From JAFGMQ01 sp036733345 (GTDB lineage: Bacteria; Desulfobacterota; DSM-4660; Desulfatiglandales; Desulfatiglandaceae): DNA of 32,193 bases. A model generated the notes under the pieces. That model had not been told where the DNA came from, searched no databases, and worked only from the letters and a program-made list of their open reading frames with translations. Made by a program: the position numbers and the translations under genes. The stretch is from positions 1-32,193 of the forward strand of contig DAINAR010000035.1 of NCBI GenBank assembly GCA_036733345.1, given 5' to 3'. Below, piece after piece: positions 7,674-15,542 of this stretch (position 1 is its first letter; each line of letters opens with the position of its first letter).

Positions 7674-8566
7674 TTCTTCCTTTCAATTATATATCGCGCA
7701 ATCATACGCAAGGGCTTTGCCTTGTGATCAAAAATGCCTAATGATTCAATAGCATCCTCGACCAGTTCAGACTGGATTTTTTTGGCTTTCATTAAACCAA
7801 CAGCGCGGGGATATGTTATTTTCCCCATTTTTTCGTCCATCCCTACGTTTTTTCCAAGTGTTTCGCTGTCACTTTCAATATCGAGTATGTCATCAGAGAT
7901 CTGGAATGCCAGGCCGATGTTTTTGCCATAGGATAAAATGGCATTAATTTGAGATTCATTTCCCCTGGCCAGCATGGCTCCCGAGGTGACAGACGCGATG
8001 ATTAGGGCTCCTGTCTTATGCGTGTGTATATACTCAACAACGGAAAAGTCAACCTCTCTGCCTTCCGACTGTATGTCAGCCACCTGGCCACCAACCATTC
8101 CCCTGTATCCGGCCGCTCCGGAAATCAAACCGATTACTTTAACCATGATGTCAGGCTCTATATGTTTTGTTAATTCTGGATCTGTCATCATGCTGAATGC
8201 CTCAGTCAGCAGACCATCTCCTGCAAGCAGGGCTAAAGCCTCTCCAAATACCTTGTGATTGGTCGGTTTTCCTCTCCTAAGGTCATCATTATCCATTTCC
8301 GGGAGATCATCGTGGATAAGAGAATATGTGTGTATTAATTCGAGGGCGCATGCGAACGCAAGCACATCTTTGCCGTCCCCGCCTACTGCCTCGGCTCCCG
8401 CCATGCAGAGAATAGGCCTGAGTCTTTTGCCTCCGGCGAAAAGGCTGTATTTCATGGCCTTAATCAGGTCGGACGCAGGGCCCTCATCATCAGGAAAATA
8501 TGCATTAAGTGCTTCATCTACAACAATCTTTTTTTCTTTAAGATAGGTTTTTAAATCCAATTTCAT
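7670..8566 (-). CDS. ispA: Polyprenyl (farnesyl/geranylgeranyl) diphosphate synthase
   Basis: Elongates DMAPP with IPP. A 298-residue protein from the ATG at 8566, with chain-length region and first Asp-rich motif HDDLPEMDNDDLRRGKPT (85-102), second Asp-rich motif FQISDDILDI (221-230), and the substrate Lys/Arg cluster GGKRLRP (45-51). Product length cannot be fixed by eye; FPP is most likely for this operon position. A longer frame back to 8632 exists but lies inside xseB. The 8566 start has an upstream GGAG and follows the xseB stop by one base. It overlaps dxs by four bases. Confidence 0.93.
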   Translation of the reverse strand: MKLDLKTYLKEKKIVVDEALNAYFPDDEGPASDLIKAMKYSLFAGGKRLRPILCMAGAEAVGGDGKDVLAFACALELIHTYSLIHDDLPEMDNDDLRRGKPTNHKVFGEALALLAGDGLLTEAFSMMTDPELTKHIEPDIMVKVIGLISGAAGYRGMVGGQVADIQSEGREVDFSVVEYIHTHKTGALIIASVTSGAMLARGNESQINAILSYGKNIGLAFQISDDILDIESDSETLGKNVGMDEKMGKITYPRAVGLMKAKKIQSELVEDAIESLGIFDHKAKPLRMIARYIIERKK

Positions 8567-8567
8567 T

Positions 8568-8810
8568 TCACTCCGTATCTCTTTCTCCCTCAATCTCAAA
8601 TGGAATTTGTGTTGTTTTTTCTTCGCTTTCATTTACCAAAAGAGTCACCTTTTTTTCAGCCTCTTCCAGCTTATTTGAACAGAACTTTACTGCTTTCATT
8701 CCTTCCTCAAACACCTTCAGGGCGTTTTCCAGTGATATTCCGCCTTCCTCCAGGCTTTTCACAATCTCCTCGAGTCTTTTCATAGCATCTTCAAACTTTT
8801 TTTCAGCCAT
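8568..8810 (-). CDS. xseB: Exonuclease VII small subunit
   Basis: An 80-residue, mostly helical acidic protein with the family core FEDAMKRLEEIVKSLEEGGI and LENALKVFEEGMKAVKFCSNKLEEAEKKV. It forms the small subunit that assembles with XseA into the single-strand-specific exonuclease VII. GGAGGAAG lies directly before the ATG. It is separated from xseA by 152 bases of hairpins and joined almost without gap to ispA; xseB-ispA-dxs is a widespread order. Confidence 0.95.
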   Translation of the reverse strand: MAEKKFEDAMKRLEEIVKSLEEGGISLENALKVFEEGMKAVKFCSNKLEEAEKKVTLLVNESEEKTTQIPFEIEGERDTE

Positions 8811-8831
8811 TTCTTCCTCCGGGTTTTCAAT

Positions 8832-8917
8832 CCGCCAGAGGCGGACGAGGGTTCGATTTCCCGCCCCTTGGGGCGTTCAATGCTTTTTAAGATACCCCGC
8901 TGCTCTGCGGCGGGGTA
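8832..8917. repeat. Three consecutive hairpins between xseA and xseB
   Basis: CCGCC-AGA-GGCGG (8832-8844), CGCCCC-TT-GGGGCG (8862-8875) and TACCCCGC..GCGGGGTA (8893-8917) are perfect small palindromes in a GC-rich patch within an otherwise AT-rich region. No T-run follows on the operon (-) strand, so it is not a classic terminator. It may be a REP-like cluster, an RNA stabiliser or an attenuator separating xseA from xseB-ispA-dxs. Confidence 0.7.
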
Positions 8918-8962
8918 GTTTATTTTCTAAAAACGGCTGCAGACTTGTATCAAAGATTATAA

Positions 8963-10303
8963 TTATCCCTGACAAGCCTTTCTGTCAACCAGACATTCCA
9001 GTTCACCCTCTGCTAATAATACTTCGATTCTGTCTCCCTTTTTTACACTCGAAGCTTCAATCAATATACTTTTTTCCGGCAGTTTTCTTGCAATGCTGTA
9101 TCCCCTTTTCAGAATAGCCATTGGGCCAAGATCTTTTATCCTTTTCTCTAAAAGAGAAAATTCCATCGCCTTTTTTTCCAGTAGCTTTGAAGTGGCACGG
9201 CTTAATGATATTCTGTGAAAAACCACCTGCTGCCTCATTGACTTTATATAGTTGCCGGGAGAATTATGTATAAGACTGCGTTTTTCTCCTGAAAGTCTTT
9301 TCGTGCTATCGGAAATAATAAGGCCCATAAGCCTGACAAGTCGTGAATGATAATCATCAAGACGCATCCAGTTTTCGGCTATGTCTCTTTTTGGGTCTCT
9401 TAGTCGTTTTGAAAGTCCTTCCAGATCAAGAAAGTAGAGTTTTATGAGCTTTCTTATCGCCATAGTCAACCGCTGATGAATTTCGCTGAGACGAGTTTCA
9501 AGGGATTCCTTTTCCATTACAAGCAGTTCGGCAGCGGCAGATGGGGTTGGAGCCCTGAAATCGGCAGCAAGGTCTGATATGGTGACATCGATTTCGTGTC
9601 CCACAGCCGAAACCACCGGTATGCGGGAATCTCTTATTGCTATGGCCAGGTCTTCCTGGTTAAAGGGCCACAGGTCTTCAAGGGAGCCCCCTCCACGAGT
9701 CAGTACGATAACATCGACATCAAGCTTGCGGTTGACATAACCGAGTGCATTAACGATATCTGCTGTTGCTCCCTCCCCCTGGACCCTTACGGGCACAACG
9801 ATTATCTCAATGTTGGCGAACCTTCTATGGATCACATTTAAAAAGTCTTTAATCGCAGCGCCTGTCGGAGATGTTATCACCGCCACGCGTTGAGGCAGAA
9901 ATGGGAGGGGCTTTTTAATCCCCTGATCAAAGAGGCCCTTTTCAGCCAATTTCTTTTTAAGTTGTTCAAAGGCTATTGCGAGGGTTCCTATTCCCATCGG
10001 TTCAAGATAATCAAGGACAATCTGGTATTCACCTCGCAAGGGGTATACGCCTATTTTGCCCTGTGCAAGAACTTTCATACCATTTTCCGGGACAAATTTA
10101 AGATTCCGGGCCTGAAGCCGAAACATAATGGCCCGGATTTGTGCCTTTTCGTCCTTAAGGACCATATAGTAATGCCCTGAGATAGGGGCTCTGAAATTGG
10201 ATATTTCACCCTCAATCCAGACGAAATCAAAGTGCTCTCCTAAAAGCGCTTGAATCTCCTCGGTGAGCCTGCTCACTGTATATATGGTATTAGTATGTGA
10301 CAT
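8963..10303 (-). CDS. xseA: Exonuclease VII large subunit
   Basis: Catalytic subunit degrading single-stranded DNA to oligonucleotides. A 446-residue protein, normal length. The N-terminal OB-fold (about 5-100) includes VWIEGEISNFRAPISGHYYMVLKD. The nuclease core contains VAVITSPTGAAIKDFLNVIHRR, VLTRGGGSLEDLWPFN and PVVSAVGHEIDVTISDLAADFRAPTPSAAAE, all signatures of the family. A long helical region and a C-terminal segment with LKRGYSIAR follow. The start lacks a strong Shine-Dalgarno site but MSHTNTIYTVSRLTEEI is the normal N-terminus. First gene of the leftward block. Confidence 0.96.
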   Translation of the reverse strand: MSHTNTIYTVSRLTEEIQALLGEHFDFVWIEGEISNFRAPISGHYYMVLKDEKAQIRAIMFRLQARNLKFVPENGMKVLAQGKIGVYPLRGEYQIVLDYLEPMGIGTLAIAFEQLKKKLAEKGLFDQGIKKPLPFLPQRVAVITSPTGAAIKDFLNVIHRRFANIEIIVVPVRVQGEGATADIVNALGYVNRKLDVDVIVLTRGGGSLEDLWPFNQEDLAIAIRDSRIPVVSAVGHEIDVTISDLAADFRAPTPSAAAELLVMEKESLETRLSEIHQRLTMAIRKLIKLYFLDLEGLSKRLRDPKRDIAENWMRLDDYHSRLVRLMGLIISDSTKRLSGEKRSLIHNSPGNYIKSMRQQVVFHRISLSRATSKLLEKKAMEFSLLEKRIKDLGPMAILKRGYSIARKLPEKSILIEASSVKKGDRIEVLLAEGELECLVDRKACQG

Positions 10304-10634
10304 TTGACACGGATTCTAAATCAGTTGTTTTTAAAGAGCCTTCTAAGCAGTTTCAATGCCGCATATTCTATTACTCGCACTCTATATAACTCATTAAAAT
10401 ATGTCAAATCGAGTAAAGTCATATTTTTTGATCTTATTTTTTGATCTTGCAAATTGTTGAATAAGTAAATATCTTAGATAGAATGGGTAATTGTTAAGGC
10501 TGAGAAAACTGAGAGAATGCTGTTTTTAAATAATAACTTTCCAGTTGATTGATTCCTGCACGAAATAAGAAATTTGCGCCTTGACAATTTTTGTTATCAA
10601 CCTTTTCCGGCTGTAAAACTCCAGGAGGTTAACG
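10304..10634. other. Divergent intergenic region xseA / pycB
   Basis: 331 AT-rich bases that must hold the promoters of both the xse operon and pycB. A perfect 13-base tandem repeat (ATTTTTTGATCTT, 10423-10435 and 10436-10448) is present. TTGACA occurs at 10581 but without a convincing -10 element at the right distance. AGGAGG at 10622 is the pycB ribosome-binding site. No gene seen. Confidence 0.5.
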
Positions 10635-12125
10635 ATGAGTGATTTTTTAGAAACAGGAAAAAAAAACCCCCTTAAGATTCAGGATAATACATTTCGTGAT
10701 GGCCATCAGTCAACTCTGGCCACAAGAATGAGAACAGAAGATATGCTTCCGATTGCTGAAAAAATGGACAGCGTGGGATTCTGGGCTATGGAGGTCTGGG
10801 GAGGAGCAACATTCGATACAATGCACCGTTTCCTCGCAGAGGATCCATTTGACAGGATCAGGACATTGAAAAAATACATTAAAAAGACTCCTTTTTCCAT
10901 GCTGTTAAGAGGACAGAATCTGGTTGGATATCGTAATTATGCTGATGATGTCGCCAGATTGTTTGTTGATAAGGCATGTGAAGCAGGAATTGATGTATTC
11001 AGGGTATTTGATGCCCTGAATGATTTCCGCAATTTTCAGACCGTAGTGGAAAGGATCAAGGCCAACGGTAAACATTTTCAGGGAACCATCTGCTATTCTC
11101 TGACTGAAAGACGCATGGGCGGAGATGTATTCAATCTGCAATATTATCTTTCAAAGGCAAAAGAGATACAGGGTATGGGTGCGGACAGCCTTTGCCTTAA
11201 AGATATGGCAGGAATTATGGCACCATTTGATATTGCAAAGCTGATTGCGGAATTGAAGAAGGATATAACAATACCCATACATCTGCATACACATTACACA
11301 AGCGGAATGGCTTCTATGGTCTATATCGAGGCGATAAAAGCCGGTGTGGATATAGTTGACACGTGTTTAGCACCTTTTGGTTTAAGGACATCTCAGCCTG
11401 CTGTAGAGCCGATTGTTGCGACTCTTTATGGAACCACTCGAGACACCGGATTTGATCTGAGCCTTTTACTTGAACTGGGTGATTATATTGAGTCTGTTGC
11501 ACCAAAATACCGTGATTATCTGGCAAAACACAAGATGTCTGTTATTGATACGGGTGTCCTGGCCCATCAGGTCCCGGGAGGGATGATATCCAATCTGGTA
11601 AGCCAGCTCAAGGAAGCCAATGCTCTGGATAGATTATCCGAGGTTTATGAAGAGGTTGCGGTAACAAGAAAGGAACTGGGCATGCCTCCGCTTGTTACAC
11701 CCACCAGCCAGATAGTGGGTGTTCAGGCCGTCCTCAATGTGTTATTCGGAAGATATAAAATGGTTACTAAAGAAGTTAAGGATCTTGTCTACGGGCTGTA
11801 TGGAAAGACACCTATCCCTACTGATTCTGAAGTTCAGAAAATGGTCCTGAAAGGTTACAAAAGGGGTGAAACACCTGTAACCGGCCGTGCAGCAGACTAC
11901 CTTGAGCCGGAGCTTGAGGAAGGCAGAAAAAAGATCGGGGATCTGGCTAAGGATGATTTTGACCTGCTGATATATTCTCTTTATCCCACAACCGGCGAGC
12001 AATTCCTTAAATGGAAATACGGCGTCGAGCAAAGACCTCCTGCTGTAAAGTCAAAGACACTTGAGGATATAAAAAAGGAAGACGCGGCAATAGCTGCGGC
12101 GATAAAACAAGTCTACGCAAAATAG
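10635..12125 (+). CDS. pycB: PycB/OadA-type carboxyltransferase (pyruvate carboxylase subunit B-like)
   Basis: A 496-residue TIM-barrel carboxyltransferase. The metal/substrate motif is D17NTFRDGHQS, the candidate carbamylated lysine K189 is in LCLKDMAG, and the metal histidines are H216 and H218 in IHLHTHYTSG. The C-terminal PYC/OADA domain includes GVLAHQVPGGMISNL. It transfers CO2 between carboxybiotin and pyruvate/oxaloacetate. It stops at about residue 496 without a biotinyl domain or MKM motif, so carrier and biotin carboxylase must be separate proteins, as in two-subunit pyruvate carboxylase, oxaloacetate decarboxylase or the transcarboxylase 5S subunit. Which of these applies cannot be decided here. 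Monocistronic, followed by a terminator. Confidence 0.85.
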   Translation: MSDFLETGKKNPLKIQDNTFRDGHQSTLATRMRTEDMLPIAEKMDSVGFWAMEVWGGATFDTMHRFLAEDPFDRIRTLKKYIKKTPFSMLLRGQNLVGYRNYADDVARLFVDKACEAGIDVFRVFDALNDFRNFQTVVERIKANGKHFQGTICYSLTERRMGGDVFNLQYYLSKAKEIQGMGADSLCLKDMAGIMAPFDIAKLIAELKKDITIPIHLHTHYTSGMASMVYIEAIKAGVDIVDTCLAPFGLRTSQPAVEPIVATLYGTTRDTGFDLSLLLELGDYIESVAPKYRDYLAKHKMSVIDTGVLAHQVPGGMISNLVSQLKEANALDRLSEVYEEVAVTRKELGMPPLVTPTSQIVGVQAVLNVLFGRYKMVTKEVKDLVYGLYGKTPIPTDSEVQKMVLKGYKRGETPVTGRAADYLEPELEEGRKKIGDLAKDDFDLLIYSLYPTTGEQFLKWKYGVEQRPPAVKSKTLEDIKKEDAAIAAAIKQVYAK

Positions 12126-12138
12126 CATGAAGGTTTTC

Positions 12139-12181
12139 AGCCCCCTTTTCCCGCTCAATCATTGGGAAGGGGGGCTTTTTT
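12139..12181 (+). terminator. Rho-independent terminator after pycB
   Basis: The stem AGCCCCCTTTTCCC / GGGAAGGGGGGCT has a short loop and is followed by six T (12176-12181). The loop contains the tmk stop codon (12159-12161), and the right arm encodes the last tmk residues (SPPSQ), so the hairpin doubles as coding sequence on the other strand. Confidence 0.88.
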
Positions 12182-12803
12182 CATCAATAAGCAAATGCCC
12201 GATAATTTTACCTGTTGTCTCCAAAACGTCACGATGAATATCAGCAATGCTCTTTTCGCCGTCGATGCGAACGATGCAGGCATCTCCCATTGAATCGAAT
12301 ATGTCTTTGACCTTTCCAAGGCTTTCTTCCTGTTCAAAGAGGTTGGGAGACTCATTCCTCCCGTCTCGAATCCTGTTCAGGCCTCTTCCGGGCTGAATAT
12401 CTATAATAAATATGAGATCTGGCTCAGGTGCAAATAATGCATTTTCCGATCTGATCTTTTCAGGGTCCAAACCCAAAGCCCCCTGATATGCGATAGTTGA
12501 GAAGTAATAACGGTCCAGGATTACAATTTTCTTTTCATTTAGCGCAGGCCTGATAAGGGTTTCCACATGAAACTTTCTGTCATTTATAAAAAGTTTATAT
12601 TCATCTTCCGGGCTTGTAAAAGCCCTTTCACTCTGAGCCAGTTCTTTTATTTTTTGACCATATATGCTGTCCGTAGGCTCCCTGGACAGAATTACATCAA
12701 AATGCCTTTCACGAAGGGTGTCATACAGCATCCTGGCCTGTGTTGTTTTACCCGAACCGTCAATGCCCTCAAAGACGATCAGGAAACCTTTTTTTAGAAT
12801 CAC
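12159..12803 (-). CDS. tmk: Thymidylate kinase
   Basis: Phosphorylates dTMP to dTDP with ATP. A 214-residue protein. The P-loop is FEGIDGSGKTTQ, the dTMP-binding region is SREPTDSIYGQKIK, and the DR(Y/H) motif is ILDRYYFSTIAYQGALG. The lid lies in GRGLNRIRDGRNESPNLFEQ. The start is GTG at 12803 with AAGGAG seven bases upstream. The 3' end lies inside the pycB terminator. The hydrolase gene is 45 bases upstream in the same direction and may be cotranscribed. Confidence 0.95.
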   Translation of the reverse strand: MILKKGFLIVFEGIDGSGKTTQARMLYDTLRERHFDVILSREPTDSIYGQKIKELAQSERAFTSPEDEYKLFINDRKFHVETLIRPALNEKKIVILDRYYFSTIAYQGALGLDPEKIRSENALFAPEPDLIFIIDIQPGRGLNRIRDGRNESPNLFEQEESLGKVKDIFDSMGDACIVRIDGEKSIADIHRDVLETTGKIIGHLLIDEKSPPSQ

Positions 12804-12848
12804 AGAACAACTCCTTATAAATTTATTTGGGTCTATTTCATGTTGTTA

Positions 12849-14411
12849 TTATTCCCACATGTTTTCAGTACCGAATGTTTTTTCACTGACCAGTTTATTG
12901 TTCATGGTTTCCGGGTCAAAATTTACAGGGTAAACAATCTCGATGCAGGATGTATCCAATGGTCCCTTCGGGTCGTATATAAACTGGCCGAAGAGCAATG
13001 AACCGCATGTCTGGTCCTCCCCGCCAAGGGCCCAGTTCGGCGGGGTTACGGGCGAATTGATAAGGACCCCGTGTGTGGCATAGGGAATTGTGATAAAGTG
13101 CTGATATTCGCCGTTGAAATGCAGTTTCATCTTCCCGGCGATCTCGATCGGCGTCTGGGGGTCAGTCGTACCGTTCAGCATCAACATCGGGATATCGGTA
13201 TCGGGCAGCTTCTGGGCATATATTTCATCCTGATACAGGTTCCAGAGATCGGATTCGTAAATCTCAGCAAAACGAAATGAGACGTCTTCTGAAAAAAATG
13301 CCCCCTCAAGAAATTCCTGGAGTTCTGTTGAAGTGCTGCCTCCGAAAAGCTCTGAAAGACTAATCAGGTCACAAAGCATGGGTGAGTTCAAAAGGGTTTT
13401 ATCAATTGCACCTGCCTGCAGGTTTTGTTTAAAGAAATCGAGCACCTCCCGGTCTTTTTCGCTGCACCGGTACAGGCGGTATATTAAAGGAGGTATAAGA
13501 ACTCTGGTGGACCAGTTATTCAGAAGTTGACTCAGTACATGCCGGAGTTCCTCCCTGGTAAACATAAAATTACATTCGGATGGCAGCTGTTCCTGATCAA
13601 GGAGTCGAAACACCAGTTCTACGGCCTGCAATGGATCTTCGGCGATAGCCTTCATTTTCTCATTGCAGACCGGATCCGACCGGCATAATTCCAGGAATTG
13701 CCTTCCCACCATGTTGTTCCAGCGGTCGTAACAGTCGAGATAGCATTCGCCGGGTGTGCAGATGGAGTCAAGTATGACACCGTCAACTTCATCAGGGTAG
13801 AGCTGAAGATATCTCAGCAGCCAGTAGGTTCCATAGGAAGTGGCCCAGATGAAGGTCTTTTTACCTCCCTGGCGGGAACGTACAATTACTTCATGCAGGT
13901 CCCTGGCTGCGTTGGTGGTTGAAAACTTATTGAGTTTTTCTCCCCAGGTTTCGCAGATATCTGTGTAACATTCCCGGTAGCTTCCCCAGTCATCTCCAAT
14001 ATCATTGTCGCCGCTGCACCCCAGGCGTGTGGAAAGACCGACCCCTCGATGATCCAGGGAATAGAAATCGAAGTCAGGATAATACATGGCTACTCTTAAC
14101 ATTGCTCTGGACAGAAGGCGGCCTGAACCTCCGGGGCCTCCTTCCAGAAACCATATCTGTCCCTTCTTGTTCTCAGCGCTGCCCAGATAGCGGAATGCAC
14201 TGATGTCTATGTGTCGCCCGAGAGGTTCATCATAATTCAGAGGAACAGAGAATGTCCTGCATTGTGCAGAATCGTCCAGGCAAGTATAGTCAGAGCATTG
14301 TACCCATTGTATGCTGTCGGAGTTATGACAGGCTGTTGTAATTAACAGGGAAAATAGTACAACGGCTGATATGATTATAAAGTTTGACTTCACGCTGAAC
14401 CTCTTTCGCAT
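12849..14411 (-). CDS. Exported alpha/beta hydrolase, TAP-like family
   Basis: A 520-residue protein with a basic N-terminus and hydrophobic helix (11-27) ending TTAC28, an imperfect lipobox, so it is a lipoprotein or a cleaved secreted protein. The fold shows the oxyanion segment LEGGPGGSG (89-97), DHRGVGLST, nucleophile Ser192 in WATSYG, Asp417 in LNGTTDPQTP and His447 in PYATHGVL. That matches tripeptidyl-aminopeptidase-like/proline-iminopeptidase-like hydrolases, with the C-terminal TAP-like region. The residue before the nucleophile pair is Ala190 instead of Gly. Many cysteines suggest disulfides outside the cytoplasm. Substrate unknown; a peptidase or esterase is plausible. It lies upstream of tmk with no obvious functional link. 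Confidence 0.8.
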   Translation of the reverse strand: MRKRFSVKSNFIIISAVVLFSLLITTACHNSDSIQWVQCSDYTCLDDSAQCRTFSVPLNYDEPLGRHIDISAFRYLGSAENKKGQIWFLEGGPGGSGRLLSRAMLRVAMYYPDFDFYSLDHRGVGLSTRLGCSGDNDIGDDWGSYRECYTDICETWGEKLNKFSTTNAARDLHEVIVRSRQGGKKTFIWATSYGTYWLLRYLQLYPDEVDGVILDSICTPGECYLDCYDRWNNMVGRQFLELCRSDPVCNEKMKAIAEDPLQAVELVFRLLDQEQLPSECNFMFTREELRHVLSQLLNNWSTRVLIPPLIYRLYRCSEKDREVLDFFKQNLQAGAIDKTLLNSPMLCDLISLSELFGGSTSTELQEFLEGAFFSEDVSFRFAEIYESDLWNLYQDEIYAQKLPDTDIPMLMLNGTTDPQTPIEIAGKMKLHFNGEYQHFITIPYATHGVLINSPVTPPNWALGGEDQTCGSLLFGQFIYDPKGPLDTSCIEIVYPVNFDPETMNNKLVSEKTFGTENMWE

Positions 14412-14920
14412 GCTATTTTGATATTTGATGATGGCCCATTTTGTAGGAGAAGGACCTGTCTGTCAAGAAATGAGTCCTTATAAAATGGAGACAGGGCACA
14501 CTGACCAGGATTTAATAAAAAATCTTCTTCCTAAATTTAATTACGCAAGGGATATCAAAAGGTTTTTATTCTCAAGACTTGCTTAATTAGTGAAGGATAA
14601 AGGCCTGAGATAATATTTACATATGTTTGTATTTATGAACTCTCTGTATAAATACCGCGTTTGAAATTGTTATTGCTGCATAATTAAATATTGAGTAACC
14701 AACCGCATTAAAATAATGAAGTAATTAAATTACTCTGATTATTTTATTGATATTATTTTTAAGTAATATTATTATTCCAACTAAATATTGAAAAATCCGT
14801 GATTTGTGCACGTGCTTTGGTTGGAAACTTAACCGGCAGCCTTGAACAGGGAGCAGTTAAAGCAACCGAATTAACGATACAATCCTCCATGTAACGATTA
14901 ACCTTACTCCGGGTAGAACA
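14412..14920. other. AT-rich intergenic region before the restriction island
   Basis: 509 bases, very AT-rich at 14600-14790. A 38-codon + frame (14470-14586, MSPYKMETGHTDQDLIK..) and a 31-codon one from GTG 14799 to 14894 exist, but neither has a properly spaced ribosome-binding site or a recognisable product. I consider them remnants or chance. It must contain the island promoter; no clear consensus is visible. Confidence 0.5.
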
Positions 14921-15532
14921 ATGCAAATAAAAACCGTTCCCATTAAAGCCTGCGCCCGTGTTCTGCCCGGTTTTTCAATAAAGACATCCATTTCACATGA
15001 TCCCAATGGTACACATCAGATCATTTTAGCCAGACACCTTCCTGAAATAGGCCCTTATGAATATAAAGAGGAGCATGTGCTCAAAATTACACCTGAAAGG
15101 CCGCCGGAGAAGTATTGCGTCTCCGCCGGAGACATATTATTCATGTCAAGGGGGAGCTTAAACAGGGCAATATTATTAAATTCTGTTCCTGAAAACACTC
15201 TTGCGACAGCTTCCTTTTATATTATAAAGCCAGGAGCAATGATTGCTCCTGGTTATCTTGCATACTGCCTGAACCAGGAGCCTTTCCAGAATAAAATTGC
15301 CGAAATACGAACCGGTGCCGGAACCCCCCTTGTCCCGAGGGCTGATTTTTCTCAGATCCCCATTATATTGCCTTCTCTTGAAGAACAGAATAAAATCGCT
15401 GAAATCGGAAATTTAATGATTCATGAAAAAATATTAATAAACAGGATGCTGGAAAAACTGGAATTAAAACATCGATTATTAGGTAAAAAAATATTAAACA
15501 AACTGGAATACTCTTCTCTTAAAAACGAATAA
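14921..15532 (+). CDS. Half-length type I specificity subunit (single TRD HsdS-like)
   Basis: A 203-residue protein with one target-recognition domain (about 10-155) and one helical spacer (about 155-195). The signatures typical of HsdS are VSAGDILFMSRGSLNRAIL, IAPGYLAYCLNQ, GAGTPLVPRADFSQIPIILPSLEEQNKIAEI and the closing helix LELKHRLLGKKIL. Ordinary HsdS has two TRDs; half-subunits can work as dimers recognising symmetric sites. Its stop overlaps the AAGGAA site of hsdM ten bases further on, so the two are cotranslated. A full two-TRD HsdS exists downstream, so this one may be an alternative specificity, a regulator, or a relic of an exchanged S gene. Confidence 0.8.
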   Translation: MQIKTVPIKACARVLPGFSIKTSISHDPNGTHQIILARHLPEIGPYEYKEEHVLKITPERPPEKYCVSAGDILFMSRGSLNRAILLNSVPENTLATASFYIIKPGAMIAPGYLAYCLNQEPFQNKIAEIRTGAGTPLVPRADFSQIPIILPSLEEQNKIAEIGNLMIHEKILINRMLEKLELKHRLLGKKILNKLEYSSLKNE

Positions 15533-15542
15533 GGAAATTTAC

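Noticed and set aside
7670..8632. Longer ispA start at 8632
   Set aside because: The extra 22 residues lie inside xseB and are atypical; ATG 8566 has its own ribosome site and the normal N-terminus.
10581..10610. TTGACA as pycB promoter
   Set aside because: No -10-like hexamer at 16-18 bases; kept only as a remark.
14470..14586. 38-codon + frame in the gap before the island
   Set aside because: AGGAGAAGGA lies 15 bases upstream of the ATG, too far, and no family is recognisable.
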